Shown here in pieces: positions 1-10,880 of a stretch of DNA of 64,000 nucleotides. The translations under genes and the position numbers were made by a program. Under the pieces are notes generated by a model. It was not told the origin of the DNA. It made no database searches and was given only the letters and a program-made list of their open reading frames with translations. This stretch comes from Charina bottae (taxonomy: Eukaryota > Chordata > Lepidosauria > Squamata > Charinaidae). The stretch is taken from the NCBI GenBank assembly GCA_023362775.1, contig JALMGJ010000001.1:67583501-67647500 (forward strand), written 5' to 3'. The first letter of the stretch is position 1, and the number at the start of each line of letters is the position of its first letter.

Positions 1-135
1 TGTTCTGGAGAGAGGGGGCCGATCTTATTTCAGGAGGAAGAATATTCCAAAGGGCAGGGGCTACCACAGAGAAGGCACGCCTCCTAGACCCCATCAGATG
101 GATCTCTCTTACAGACGGGGTTCGTAGCATGCCCT
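1..135 (-). repeat. L2/CR1-type LINE 3' fragment
   Basis: The text about an imperfect match to 'gaatattcca', 'gcaggggcta' and 'agagaaggcacgcc' parallels the larger copy at 61,720-61,820 in the same orientation. That copy, read on the minus strand, encodes the C-terminal tail of an L2/CR1-like LINE reverse transcriptase. The fragment is cut on the left by the window edge and stops abruptly at about 135, where Ty3/gypsy pol sequence begins. Either the gypsy copy is 5'-truncated here or a rearrangement joined the two. Confidence 0.7.
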
Positions 136-139
136 TAAG

Positions 140-830
140 GGTGGTTTTTGATGAAGCTGAGTCAAATCAGTTCCCCCCACCACCATAAGACAGACTGTGC
201 TATTGAGATTGAACCTGGGGTGGTGTTGCCAAATACTAAGTTGTATTCCATGACACATAAAGAATTACAAGAGTTAAGAAAATTTATTGATAAGAACCTT
301 CAGCATGGTTTCATTGAGCCAGCTACTTCACCAATGGCAGCCCCTGTCATGTTCAGGAAAAAGAAAGATGGCTCATTAAGACTGTGTACCAATTATAAAT
401 GCCATCTGTATCTCCAACCAGTACCCTCTGCCATTGCTGAAAGACATGCTGGCCCACCTCACAAAAGGGACAATCTTTACCAAGTTGGACTTGAGAGAAG
501 CGTATTTCAGAGTACGCATCCATGAAGGAGATGAATGGAAAACTGCCTTTAATTGTCAATTTGGGTATTTCCAGTATCGTGTCATGCCATTTGGCTTGTC
601 TGGAGCCCCTGGTGTGTTCATGAGTTTGATTAATGAGGTGCTACATGAATTTTTATATAGAGGGGTTCTGGTCTATCTGGATGATATTCTCATTTATACC
701 GAGATGATGTAAGAACATTTACAATTGGTACGTAAAGTATTAAAGAGACTTTTAGAAGCCCAACTGTATGTCAAATTGTCAAAATGTGAATTTCATAAAG
801 AAAAATTGGACTATTTGTGATATAGAGCAT
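140..830 (+). pseudogene. Gypsy reverse transcriptase (broken)
   Basis: This part of Pol would copy element RNA into DNA. The RT N-terminus (an 'AIEIEPG' stretch, then 'KELQELRKFIDKNL' and 'PVMFRKKKDGS') reads in one frame to about 400. The palm continues in another frame from about 434 ('FTKLDLREAYFRVRI', 'VMPFGLSGAPGVF') and reaches the catalytic YLDD at about 674-685. Stops follow at 710 and about 818, before the thumb. A C-run near 178 causes another shift. The catalytic aspartates are still encoded, but the protein could not be made. The family is clear; the exact 5' limit is not, because it abuts an L2-like fragment. Confidence 0.88.
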
Positions 831-847
831 CTCACCAGGGAATTGAA

Positions 848-1747
848 ATGGATCCAGCAAAAGTATGCAATGTATTGGGGTGGGAACCTCCAAGAACCCG
901 AAGGCAATTACAATCATTCCTAGGGTTCTCAATTTTTTATTGCCAATTCATACCCAAATTTGCACACATTGCCCTGCCTTTAACTGATCTTTTGAGAACG
1001 AAAAGTCACAGTGAGGGGCAGAAAGCAGCAAAACCGGGAGCGGTGCTAAACTGGACTCCAGAGTGCCAAGCTCCTTTCGATAACCTAAAAGCGCTTTTCA
1101 CAGTGGAGCCAATTTTAAAACACCCTGATTCTGAGAAACCATTTATCATTCAAACTGATGCTTCAGATACTGCAGTGGGGTATGTGCTTTTACAACGAGA
1201 CTCTAATGATGTATTAAGACCCTGCACTTACATATCCCGCAAATTCTCAGAAACTGAGAGACACTGGCATGTTTGGGAGAAGGAGGCTTTTGCAGTACGC
1301 CATGCATTGGCTACTTGGAGGCATTTATTGGAGGGTTCTCCTCACCCTTTTGAAGTATGGACTGATCACAAAAACCTAGAAGCACTAAAATCACCATGCA
1401 AATTGAATCCAAAGCAGGTGCACTGGGCTGAATTCTTCAGCCGATTCAATTTCACATTAAAGTACCTCCCCACAGGGAAAAAATTTCTAGCAGATGCCCT
1501 TTCTAGATTATCACAACACAATAGCCAAATAAAAGAAGTCATTGACACTGTAATGTCTCCCCAGCAACTTGGTATTGACCACGATAAAGTAGAAAGAGCA
1601 AAGGATTCATTAGAGATTGGTCTGGATCCACAAGTGGGGAAAGCAGCAATCACCTGCAGTAACCCCCCCCCCCCCGCACCTGATCTCCCTTTAGAGACAA
1701 CCTTAATGAGAGAATTAAAAATGGAATTTCAGAAAGACCCATGGTAG
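848..1747 (+). pseudogene. Gypsy RT thumb / RNase H segment (open 299 codons)
   Basis: This open stretch holds the RT connection ('LGFSIFYCQFIPKFA') and the RNase H domain that degrades the RNA strand of the hybrid. Acidic positions typical of gypsy RNase H can be seen: D in 'IQTDASD' (about residue 105), E in 'WEKEAFAV', D in 'VWTDHKNLE' and D in 'LADALSRL' (about residue 217). It then runs into the low-complexity linker to integrase, which contains a poly-C run near 1663-1675. It is in the same frame as the integrase and chromodomain pieces downstream and ends at a TAG at 1745. The ATG at 848 is internal to pol and is not a real start. Confidence 0.88.
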
Positions 1748-1783
1748 GGGGCTAATAAACAAACTCTTCAAGAAAACAATGGA

Positions 1784-2656
1784 TTGTGGTGGAATGGGGA
1801 GAGACTGTACATTCCCAGTGTCTTAAGAAAGCGCATTTTTGAGTGGTGTCATGATGATAAAGTAGCTGGGCATTTTGGTTTTGTAAAAACATTGCATTTG
1901 GTCAGAAGGCAATTCTGGTGGCCCACATTGAGGAAAGATGTAAAAGACTATGTAACTACTTGTCCTATCTGTTCCACCACAAAGAAATCAACTGGGAAGC
2001 CAGTGGGGCTGTTACAATCAGTGGCAAACCCTTCTTAACCCTGGAAGCAAATAGCTATGGACTTTATAGTAGAACTACCAGAAAGCAAAGGGAAGACTGT
2101 GATTTGGGTTGTCATGGATTTGTTTTCTAAGCAAGTGCATTTTATTCCATGTAAAGGTCTGCCTTCTGCTAGCCAGCTTGCAAAGGTCTTTATTCAGCAC
2201 ATCTATCGCCCTCACAGTGTCCCTGACAGGGTAATTAGCGACTGCGGAAGTCAATTTACTTCTAAATTTTGGAGGGCATTTTTAAAATTAATTGGAGCAG
2301 AACAAGGTTTAATCTCTTTGTTTCATCTCCAGATGGATGGAGCGACTGAATGTCTAAATTCCGTATTAGAACAATATTTGAGGTGCTATATTAGTTATCA
2401 ACAAAATGACTGGGTCGATCTATTGCCATTTGCTGAGGTTGCTTATAATAATGCGGTGCACCAAAGCAAAGGTTTTTCTCCATTCAAGATCGCTACAGGG
2501 CAGGATTTTGTGCCTATACCTGATTTGCCCTCTTCTCCTCTGGGAGACGGACCCAATCCTGTGTTGGCCAATGAGTGGATTGCTAAAGTAACAGCTAATT
2601 GGCCAATTATGAAACAGACTTTGCAAGAAGCAAAAAAGTTTGCCGATAAAAAGTGA
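1784..2656 (+). pseudogene. Gypsy integrase (broken by in-frame stops)
   Basis: The N-terminal zinc-binding module is visible as H...H ('CHDDKVAGHFG') and C-x2-C ('TCPICS'). The DDE core follows, with the first D in 'MDFIVELP', the second in 'RVISDCGSQF' and a glutamate in 'DGATECLNSVLEQ'. The integrase inserts the cDNA into the genome. A TAA at 2036-2038 separates the zinc module from the core, and a TGA at 2654 ends the core. All pieces are in one frame. The usual 'SDGQTE' is replaced by 'MDGATE', a probable decay substitution. Confidence 0.88.
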
Positions 2657-3037
2657 TCCCCTGAATGGCAATTAAAAGTTGGAGAAAAGGTTCACCTTTC
2701 AACAAAGCACATCTACACTAGCCAACCATCCATGAAACTAGGGCTGAAATATGTTGGACCATTTACAATTATTTATGTAATAAGTCCAGTGACTGCTCAA
2801 TTAGCTCTGCCAAAGAATTTAAGAAAAGTACAACCCGTGTTTCATATCAGCCTGTTGAAACCTGTGAAAGCTTCTGAAAAGTGGCATCCCGAACCTCCCA
2901 AGCCTCCCCCTGTCATGGTGGAGGGTGAACAACACTTTGAAGTCAAAGCTATCCTTGATTCCAGACTCCACAGAGGAAAAGTTCAGTACCTCATTCAGTG
3001 GCAGCATCGGCCGAGCAGTTTCAATGAGTGGGTGTAG
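2657..3037 (+). pseudogene. Integrase C-terminus plus chromodomain
   Basis: After the stop at 2654 the frame continues with 'VGEKVHLSTKHI' and 'LKYVGPFTI', a typical gypsy integrase C-terminal barrel. A proline-rich linker follows, then a chromodomain ('FEVKAILDSRLHRGKVQYLIQW' region, then 'SSFNEW'). Chromodomains on integrases are known to guide insertion toward particular chromatin marks. A TAG right after 'NEWV' would remove the last residues. The presence of this domain is the main reason for calling the element a chromovirus. Confidence 0.87.
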
Positions 3038-3231
3038 AAATCCCATGTCTCTGCTCCCAGACTCACTGCTCAATTTCACTGCCAGTTTCCTGATAAACCT
3101 TCTTAATGTATTTTGCTGTGTAACTTTGTTTTCTCTTTTATGTTTTACAGATTTAAATGCCATGCTGTGTAGCAAGCTTTTTCTATCCACTTTGCAATTA
3201 TCCTTTTTTTCTTTTTCTTTGGGGGCCGGCA

Positions 3232-3604
3232 TGTCAGGGTTCTAGTTTGAATCCTGCCATGTACTTTAGAGATGCGTGTCAGCCTGGAAAACGATGGGAG
3301 GGGGAGCGCATTCCAGGAGGCGCGCCAGACTGCCAGAGACTGTTGTGCTGAGCGTCAAGGTCGTCCACCTGCATGAGTGTGGTGGGGGCTTGATTGGAGT
3401 GGGAAAATAACAGACACTGCCATCATGGGCACGAAAAGACTGGTGCGAAGGGGGAGAGCTAAGTTTGACTGTTTGGCGGGAAACTGCCATTCGGATCTTT
3501 GAGAATGCTTTGATTTGCATGTATCCTTAATAAAGCTTATTCTGCATTTCAATTGAATTGCATGGAGAAGGGTTTATTGGGGCACTGAAGTCAGAGTCAT
3601 CACA
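3232..3604 (+). repeat. Gypsy 3' LTR (LTR1, 373 bp)
   Basis: It begins TGTCAGGG and ends TCATCACA, with a G-rich tract just before it. It carries an AATAAA at 3529-3534 followed by 'gcttattctg', a normal LTR poly(A) signal. A second copy of exactly the same length lies at 4249-4621. The two differ strongly in the first ~75 bp and very little afterwards. Confidence 0.9.
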
Positions 3605-4248
3605 GTATCATATCCATTTATAAGCACCTGTGCTTTGCACATATACACTGCAAAAATCTTCTAATTTCAGACTTCTAGCCAATACCGTTTTTTGTACAGC
3701 ATTCACTGAAATTTAAGATTTGATCAGGCCTACTAAATCAAACTGTTTCTTTGAATAGTGCACTATTCTTTGAATAGTGCATTAACTGTATCAAGATAGG
3801 CAACCTGGTACATTATAATACATTGCAACTTCTCTGAACCCCAACCACATAGGACCACTAGCAAGAGATTATGAAAATTGTGGTCCAATATATACATATA
3901 TTGTTTGACGTCATCAATTCTATACAAAAGGTTATTTTTAAGTAAGTAGAAATTCTGGCCTTCCTATAGCAAAAATGAGTCTGAAGAGACAGGGTGGGTT
4001 AAGTCCCCCAAGTAGGGGAAATCAGTTGAAGACTACCTTCAGCCATGGAAGTTCACTGTTTCAACTGCTATTTGAGTCTCATCAAATTTGCCAGATTATC
4101 TTTTCCCACATAGGATAGCCAGGACCACAAGTAATTTTCTCCAATAAAGAAAACCCTAGTCTTGAAGTATATGAAAACAGAGCCAGACTTGTATAAATGT
4201 TGTTCATGTAATACAGGTAAAAAGAAAGTTTTGTTTCTCTCATGTATC
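3605..4248. other. 644-bp spacer between two gypsy LTRs
   Basis: No ORF or known repeat was recognised. The spacer begins GTATC and ends GTATC, so each LTR is bordered by the same 5 bases on the side facing the spacer. There is no convincing primer-binding site after LTR1 and no polypurine tract before LTR2, which argues against a small LTR element of its own. A short direct repeat of 'ctttgaatagtgca' occurs near 3750-3780. Confidence 0.6.
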
Positions 4249-4621
4249 TGTCAGGGTTCTGGTGTGAATCCTGCCATGTACTGAAATGATTCGTGTCAGT
4301 TTCAATCACGATGGGAGGGGGAGCGCATTCCAGGAGGCGCGCCAGACTGCCAGAGACTGTTGTGCTGAGCGTCAAGGTCGTCCACCTGCACGAGTGTGGT
4401 GGGGGCTTGATTGGAGTGGGAAAATAACGGACACTGCCATCATGGGCACGAAAAGACTGGTGCGAAGGGGGAGAGCTAAGTTTGACTGTTTGGCGGGAAA
4501 CTGCCATTCGGATCTTTGAGAATGCTTTGATTTGCATGTATCCTTAATAAAGCTTATTCTGCATTTCAATTGAACTGCATGGAGAAGGGTTTATTGGGGC
4601 ATTGAAATCAGAGTCATCACA
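4249..4621 (+). repeat. Second gypsy LTR (LTR2, 373 bp, solo)
   Basis: Same family, length and orientation as the LTR at 3232-3604, with the same TGTCAGGG...TCATCACA ends and AATAAA. No gypsy internal sequence follows it: the right flank is 'gggatcccct'. The left flank is GTATC, which does not match the right flank, so it has no TSD of its own. Confidence 0.88.
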
Positions 4622-4639
4622 GGGATCCCCTGTCAGCCC

Positions 4640-4920
4640 TTTGAGGTAGACCAGACTTAAACACCAAAGTCATGAAAACTAAAACTACTTTCATTATAGG
4701 GTTACAGTAACAGAATCTCACAAGTCTGAATGTGCCTCCCCCCTCCCTGCCTTTATCCTAAAGAGAACTAGGGAGAGTCAATTCTGAGGTGCTTTCTCAA
4801 ATTCCATTCCTGCTTTGGACTCAGATGTCTCTTATCTGACCGTTACCTTGGCTGCGGCTCTTCCTCCTCTTCCTCAAGGTTATTCTCACAGCCCATTACA
4901 CCACCTTTGGTGTACACTCT
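4640..4920. repeat. Unclassified dispersed repeat, copy A
   Basis: The segment with 'aagtctgaatgtgcctcccc', 'agagaactagggag' and 'ttctcacagcccatta' recurs in diverged form at 48,832-49,025 in the same orientation. No terminal repeats or coding sequence were recognised, so the class is unknown. It could be part of an LTR or an old DNA transposon. Confidence 0.6.
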
Positions 4921-6785
4921 TCTTTGGGCTACTTGCAAGCAACTGCAGCACACTCAAGCATTCCAAAAAGCATTCTACTGTATATGCTCCTCCTCTGTAA
5001 GTGTGGGAATCCTTAAATCCTTAGGGCCTTCCTTTGCACTGTGGAAGGAGGTGGGAAAGTCCTGGAGGCATCTGAAGAGCAATCATCTCCTGGAATCCCT
5101 TCCTCCTTTTTTTCTGTCCACGTCTTCCCTTTCCAACTGGTCCCTGCATTCAGCTTTTCTCAATGCTTTATCATCTTCCTCCATTCTAATTAATCAGGCC
5201 TTGTCTTCCTTTCCCTTGTGGATATCTTTTCTCTCTCCTCATCTGCTTGATCTCTAGCTAGGCATCAGGGGAAAGCTGTTTGCTTTCAGCTTTTACTTGG
5301 GAGTAAGATTCCACCTTTGCCCCTACCCATTCTACCCTCTTTCTCCATTTCTAACACTGTGACATCTTTACATATGCCCCAGTTTGTGGATATCCCTTTA
5401 GCTGCCTTAGATTTAGCTGGCTCTGTTGCTGGTTGGTGTTCTGGTATTTTCAGCTCAGTAACAGTGGCTGCTGTTTTGAACTGCTGCAGAGGCTTTCAGT
5501 CTGTGTCAAGGGGTGGAGGTGGGGGAGAAGGTGCATTACTGGCTTTTGGTGGACTGTAGGTGAGGGGCAGTGGCTATCAGGCTCAGCGTCTCCTCTCAAC
5601 TTTTTGGCTCTGGTTCATTGGAATCCATGGCCACTCTGCTTTTGCTGCCAGTTGTCCACTGCCCTTTGTCCTGGAGGTGCTGCTGCTGCCACCGCTGCCA
5701 CCACCTCACCATCAACTTCTTCTTCTGCAATCTCCTTTCACTGTACTCACCCACACTCAGGTGCCAAAGGCATCTTTTATAGTTGGAGCCCCAGGTGTGG
5801 TCCAGTGCTGCTCGAGCTGCCTTCAAGTCCCAGAGTGGGAGAAAAGCAAAAGGAATGAAGGGCACATGCTGATTGCTGCAGGGCTGTCCTTCCACACATT
5901 TATACCCGTGGTAAACAAGTATTTCTGCCAAGGGAGCCATCAGTCAGGGCCTGAGGCTTCTCTTCTGGGGCCTTGGTTTAGAGTGAAGGATCACACAGAC
6001 ATACACAGCACCACAAAAGCAAGACAGGCAGGAATGTGGATGTTAACTGTACTGTACTCCTAGAATCTTGTTGTGTCTTTTCTACTAACCGAACAAAAGA
6101 CATTAGCCAAGAGTAGCTTTTGCTGCAGCTTGCTTCACTGAAACTTTTAGAAGAACTAACTCCAGTAAGTCTGCAATGACTTAATGCCTGATTAAGACCG
6201 CCCAGGTAGGTATTAGTCACAGTCAAATTCCTATCAAACATTTAGATGTGGGTGCAGTTTGAGTGTATTTGCTCAAAGTCACTCAGGATCCTCTTTAGCA
6301 GAGGGCATGCACAGGCCATAGATGATCAACTAGTGCTTGTTCTATAGCTGCCTCTGATCCCCCAAGTAAATATTTATTCTGGCATTTGCCCAGTTTGTTT
6401 ACCAACCATTCACAGACTGGAGAGCTTAAGGAAAATTAATTGGGTTACTTAAAGATGCTGTTTATTATTTGATAGCCTTCTTCAGACTTGTTCTCACAGA
6501 TGGTGGCTTTGAAAACATTCCCTCTTGAAGACATACATGACATTCCAGTGGATATTTTTGACACCAGATGCACATAGAATTTATAAAAGATCTGTGTACA
6601 TCTATAAGTTGGTCTGAGCAATAGTGTATCTCAAAAAAGTATGTCTCTATGTATCAGCCATTAATGAATGTGTTAAATTACAGTATGCTCTCAGAATCTA
6701 CAGTGGAATCTCAAGCATGGCAATTTCTTATTATATTTCTTCAGTTATTGTCTTTTATTCTTGCTTTCTTCCTTCCTTCCCTATA
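4921..6785. other. No recognisable gene
   Basis: Several open stretches overlap here on both strands (5317-6063 and others), but they are C/T-rich, share no motif with known proteins and overlap each other in different frames. 5670-5730 is low-complexity CTGCTG/CCACC text. I see no supported feature. Confidence 0.5.
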
Positions 6786-6789
6786 AAAT

Positions 6790-6955
6790 ACCTTAAATAA
6801 AAATTGTCAATTCACAAAGTAATTGACAAAAGGAGAAAGTGACAACTCATGGTATACATAAGGATATAGTTAGGGAGGACTTGGCTATGAGGAATGGAAT
6901 AAAGTCTCCAGGACCAGACCAATTACATCCAACAGTCTTAAAGGAGCTTGTGATT

Positions 6956-6998
<43 letters not shown>

Positions 6999-8680
6999 TT
7001 TCCTATAGCCACCCATCTCAACGTAACTCTGGGTGGCTTACAATCATAAAAACCATAAAACAGTTAAAATAATTAAAAACAATTAAAAGTACAAAATAAA
7101 TATATATGGTTGCCAAGTAAACAATGCATAGATGATAATATAGCCAAGAAACAGGGCCCTTAACACACTCAGGGCCCCAGGCCCTGGCACATGACCAGGT
7201 CTTCGTTGACTTATGGAAGGCCAACAGGGTCGGGGACGTCCTGATCTCTGAAGGGAGAATATTTCAGAAGGCAGGCGCTATGGCAGAGAAGGATATCTAA
7301 AAGTGATCTCATCTCAGAGCCCTTTTCTGTGAACTTTGAGAAATCATGGAGGATTGGCATAGGGCCAGAGGTTTAGAAAGGGGCAAATGATGTTCTCATA
7401 TCTAGAAAGAAAGAAAAAGAAAAAAGAAGACCCAGGCAACTAAAGACTTGATATCAAGTCAATATGATATCAGTTTTGTGCAAAATTCTGGAAGGAATGT
7501 ATTGCTTGGCCAGAGCCAGTATGGGTTTACTAAGAACAAATGACACCAACAAGGCATAAAACTGATCTCCTTTTTTGACAGTGCCCATTTAGTTGACCAT
7601 TGAAATGCAGTGGTTCTTGATTTCAGACAATCTTTTGACAAAGTCTCCCATGAAATCTACTAGAGAAAATGTGGGCTGGATTATGCTATCATATGATGGA
7701 TGCAGAGCGGGTTGAACAATTGTATCAATGGTTCTATGTCAAGTTGGAGCCATTCCAAGGCCCTGTGCTGTTCAACATATAAATGTTTTAATGATGGGTT
7801 AGAAAATATTAATATCTAATTTGCAGATGACACAAAAATAGGGGAGTTAGTAAACACTTTAGAGGACGGTATCAAGACTCAGGAGGAACATGACAGGTCA
7901 GAACATGGATCAAAAGCCAGAGGATGAATTTCTACAGGGACAACTGCAGAATGCTACATTTAGGTAGGAAAAATCAAAAGTATGAGTATGAGTAAGACTG
8001 GGCAGCAATATATGTGTAAGGATATTGTTGATCACAAGCTACACATGAACCAATGTTGTAATGCAACTGCAATTCTATTTTGCATCAACAGAAGTATAGT
8101 ATCAAGATCAAAAGAAATCATTGCTCCTCTCTATGCTGCATTGGTCAGAACACACCTAGAGTACTTATCTAGTTCTGGATAACAAGTTTTAGGAAGGACA
8201 TTGATAAACTGGAGCATGTAGAAGAGAACAACTAAGATTATAAGAAGAGTAGAAGAAAACAACTTAGGAGGAATGGTGGAGGCACTCAGCATGTTTAACC
8301 TGCAGAAGAGAAGAGTGTGGGGAGATACAATAACCATCTTCAAGTTTCTTAGGGGCTGTCCCATGGAAGACAAGGCAGAATTATTGAGAAGACAGAACAG
8401 AAAACAATGAGTTTAAATTACAAGGAAGTAGATTTCAGTTGGACCTCAGGCAAAGTTTCCTAACAATAAGATCTGTTCAACAGTGGAACAGACTGCCACA
8501 GGAGGTTGTGGATTCCACTTTGGTGGAGATATTTAAGCTGAGGTTAGATAACCATCTAACTGGGATGCTATAGTAGTAGATTTCTGTACTGGGCAGCAGG
8601 TTGGACTAGGTGACCAATCTAATTCTCCAAGGTCACTTCAAATGCTGATGTTCTACAATTCTGTGATTTTTTGAAATCTA
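6790..8680 (+). mobile_element. Decayed CR1-type LINE, interrupted by an L2-like insertion
   Basis: Fragments of a CR1 reverse transcriptase appear in order on the plus strand: 'GIKSPGPDQLHP' near 6895-6935, 'VLDFRQSFDKVSHE' near 7612-7655, and the CR1 C-terminal text with 'aacctgcagaagagaag' near 8298, 'cagtggaacagactgccaca' near 8481 and 'gtgaccaatctaattctcc' near 8610. It ends in the CR1-like motif 'attctgtgatt' near 8660. The copy is full of stops and indels. Positions about 6953-7289 are a later nested insertion. Confidence 0.78.
6953..7289 (-). repeat. L2/CR1-type LINE 3' end with (TTTA)n tail, nested in CR1
   Basis: A (TTTA)n tract (about 6956-7000) is followed by 'ctctgggtggcttacaat' and later by 'gaatatttcagaaggcaggcgct', the same layout as the copy at 61,365-62,290. 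The element is on the minus strand, so the microsatellite is its 3' tail. It splits the older CR1 text on both sides. Confidence 0.78.
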
Positions 8681-8766
8681 AATGTGATATACAGAAAGGT
8701 AGTAAGTTAAGCAGAAATTATATGGTACTAACCATATAATGGATATAGACAAATCCCATTTATGTA

Positions 8767-8777
8767 TCATCATCATC

Positions 8778-8808
<31 letters not shown>
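8767..8808. repeat. (CAT)n microsatellite
   Basis: About 14 CAT units with one CAC variant, followed by an A-run. It yields artificial poly-isoleucine reading frames. Confidence 0.97.
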
Positions 8809-8859
8809 AAAAAAGGAACACTAATTTTTTCATCTATTTATATTGCCATATTTCCTTCC

Positions 8860-9012
8860 CACTCTTTTTTCCTCCTCTCTGGAATAAGTTGATGGAGGTC
8901 TTCAAGCAGAGGTTAGACAGCCATCTATTGGAGATGTTTTATCTATGGCTTTCCTGCGCTGAGCTGGAAGTTGATCTATAAGACCTTCCTACAACTTCAT
9001 AATTGTATAATT
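8860..9012 (+). repeat. CR1-type LINE 3' tail fragment
   Basis: 'tggaggtcttcaagcagaggttagacagcc' (split by a mismatch from the other copies) and 'gagatgttttatctatggc' match the 3' text of the CR1 copy that ends at 8680. This is a second 5'-truncated copy in the same orientation. Confidence 0.75.
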
Positions 9013-10690
9013 AAAAGAAGACTCGCTCTGTTTATTTACATTTCTCTTCTGGTCAAGGAACAATAATTTACTTTAAAAAAATCAATTTCCTTCCCTGAAT
9101 TATGAAGTGACGTTGCTGGTTCTGTATGTCTTTCCTTTGTTTTCTGTAACATCAATTATTTTTATTTTTAGGACATTAAGCCATTTGGTACTGTCACTTT
9201 AGTAATAAAATGCAGAGTACATGTGGAGAACGGGGGGGGGAAGTTAGAAAAATAGTTTCTCATTTAGAAAATAGGAAATACTGTGTTTTTGCAGTCCTTA
9301 TTTTTTTAAAAAATTAAGCTATTTATTTATTCCAAAGGAGATTCTAAAATTAATTCTTGAAGAGTCCTCTCATGTTATGAAATCAAACACTTCTGCTAGG
9401 CATTTTTTAAGTTTTCCTTTTTTATGATGACAAAAATAGCATTCATAGCCAACCACTATATGCTTCATATTTCGTTATAATACGATGCATGAAAAACATG
9501 TGTTGTACTTTCGAAGAATGAAAAGTGCTGTTATTGGCTCATCCCCTCCCCCCCATGTCAAAAGCAGCTACAGAAACAATTTAGATCTGATCAACTGAAA
9601 ACTGCAAAGTTATATTCTCTAACCACTGATATATAAATCACCTATCTACACTAAATGTAATTTTAAATGAAAAAGAGCGTCAATCTTTTCCAATGATAAT
9701 ACAAATGCCTATGAGTCTGCTTTTCTCCTTTGTCCTGATGAAGCTTTTTGCAAACTGCGATTAGTGGTTTTTCATCATTATTTCATTGATTGCTTCATGG
9801 AGTTGCAAAACTTCTATTCCTCCTGATCTAACTAGGAAGAAGTCTACATGGTGACTGGAATCCCTTTGTTTCTGCTGTGTGACTAGGTCAATATTTTGTT
9901 CAGATATAATGACTCTTCTGCAATCACACATTAATGAATACAGAAAGGTAATTGCTTATAATCAAGGGCCACACAACCAACATAGTGTTCTGGCTGCAAG
10001 ATGCAGGCTAAGCTTTAAAGGTAACTTGTGCTATATTGTTTTATAAATGGTAGAAAATGCCATGATCCCCCAATAAAACAATAGTATATGAAAAGCAAAC
10101 CTCCTCAAATCCAACATACTGAGGGGAAAACTGGCCTGCATCGGGTTCTGAAATATACTATGGCTGCCTTTTTTAGCCTTCATTGGCTTCCAATTCATTT
10201 GTGAGCTCTCCCCAGCAGCAGATTTCTGTATCCTCTCATGCATTTTAACTCTGTTGTTCATCGAAGGTTTTCTTCTATGTCCCCTTGAAGTGAGGGATAG
10301 ACAATGACTGCAGAAGCAATATGGTCTCAGATCTGGTCTGTCAGCTACAAACTGCTTCACCATCCACAGAGAGTCCTGGAATTCAAGTCAGACAAAATGA
10401 AATCTTAAGCCTCAGGCATGAAAGCAGAGGGTCAGTAATGGATATCAAAGACCCATTGTTCAATAGTAAAGTGCACAGTTTTCAGAAATAAAGTTCCTGC
10501 CTATGGCCTTGATTGAATTCCGAGCCTCTCCAAGGAAGGAAATCATGTAGGAAAGCTGAACCACCTCTTAAAAACTGGCAAAGCTGCTTCCAGAAAAGAC
10601 AGGATGGACCACTGCACCTCTTCCAAGCTCTTTCCCATTATTTGGGTGACATCTGCTAGCTAACATCTGCTCTGTTAGCCCTTTCAATTT
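9013..10690. other. No recognisable feature
   Basis: AT-rich single-copy-looking sequence with short homopolymers (G run near 9231, C runs near 9545). No long ORF with recognisable motifs on either strand; an open frame at 10,031-10,363 on the minus strand has no family features. Confidence 0.5.
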
Positions 10691-10739
10691 TTTTGACTTA
10701 AACTCTTGTGCTTGCACCATTTTTATATATCTATTTTTA

Positions 10740-10880
10740 TGTTACTGTTTTTGTAACCTTCCCCTCTCACGCACACACTGAATCCATAGATTCTGGGCAG
10801 TGTACCTGGTTCATCACTAGATTCCAACCACTGGATATAAATAAAGCATTGATTGATTGATTAATTGATTGACTGATATT
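10740..10880 (+). repeat. L2-like LINE 3' end with (TTGA)n tail
   Basis: 'tagattctgggcagtgtac' followed by 'ggatataaataaagcattga' and a short (TTGA)n/(TTGAC) tract matches the tail layout of the other L2-like fragments, here on the plus strand. Confidence 0.6.

Larger units (their letters stand above)
136..3604 (+). mobile_element. Ty3/gypsy chromovirus, 5'-truncated, with 3' LTR
   Basis: The order RT, RNase H, zinc-binding integrase and a C-terminal chromodomain, followed by a G-rich tract (3221-3231) and a TG...CA LTR, identifies a Metaviridae chromovirus like those described in fish and amniotes (Sushi/Amn-ichi group, from family knowledge). Gag, protease and the 5' LTR are missing. From about 410 to 3037 one frame runs through pol with only in-frame stops (710, about 818, 1745, 2036, 2654, 3035). 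Two frameshifts lie upstream, near 178 (a C-run) and near 400-434. This is a dead copy that decayed mainly by point mutation. Confidence 0.9.

Noticed and set aside
3232..4621. Small LTR element (TRIM) formed by the two gypsy LTRs and the 644-bp spacer
   Set aside because: LTR1 is clearly the 3' LTR of the gypsy element, and the spacer lacks a primer-binding site and polypurine tract.
5317..6063. Possible host gene from several overlapping frames
   Set aside because: C/T-rich text, different frames open at once, no motif, no splice or start context that stands out.
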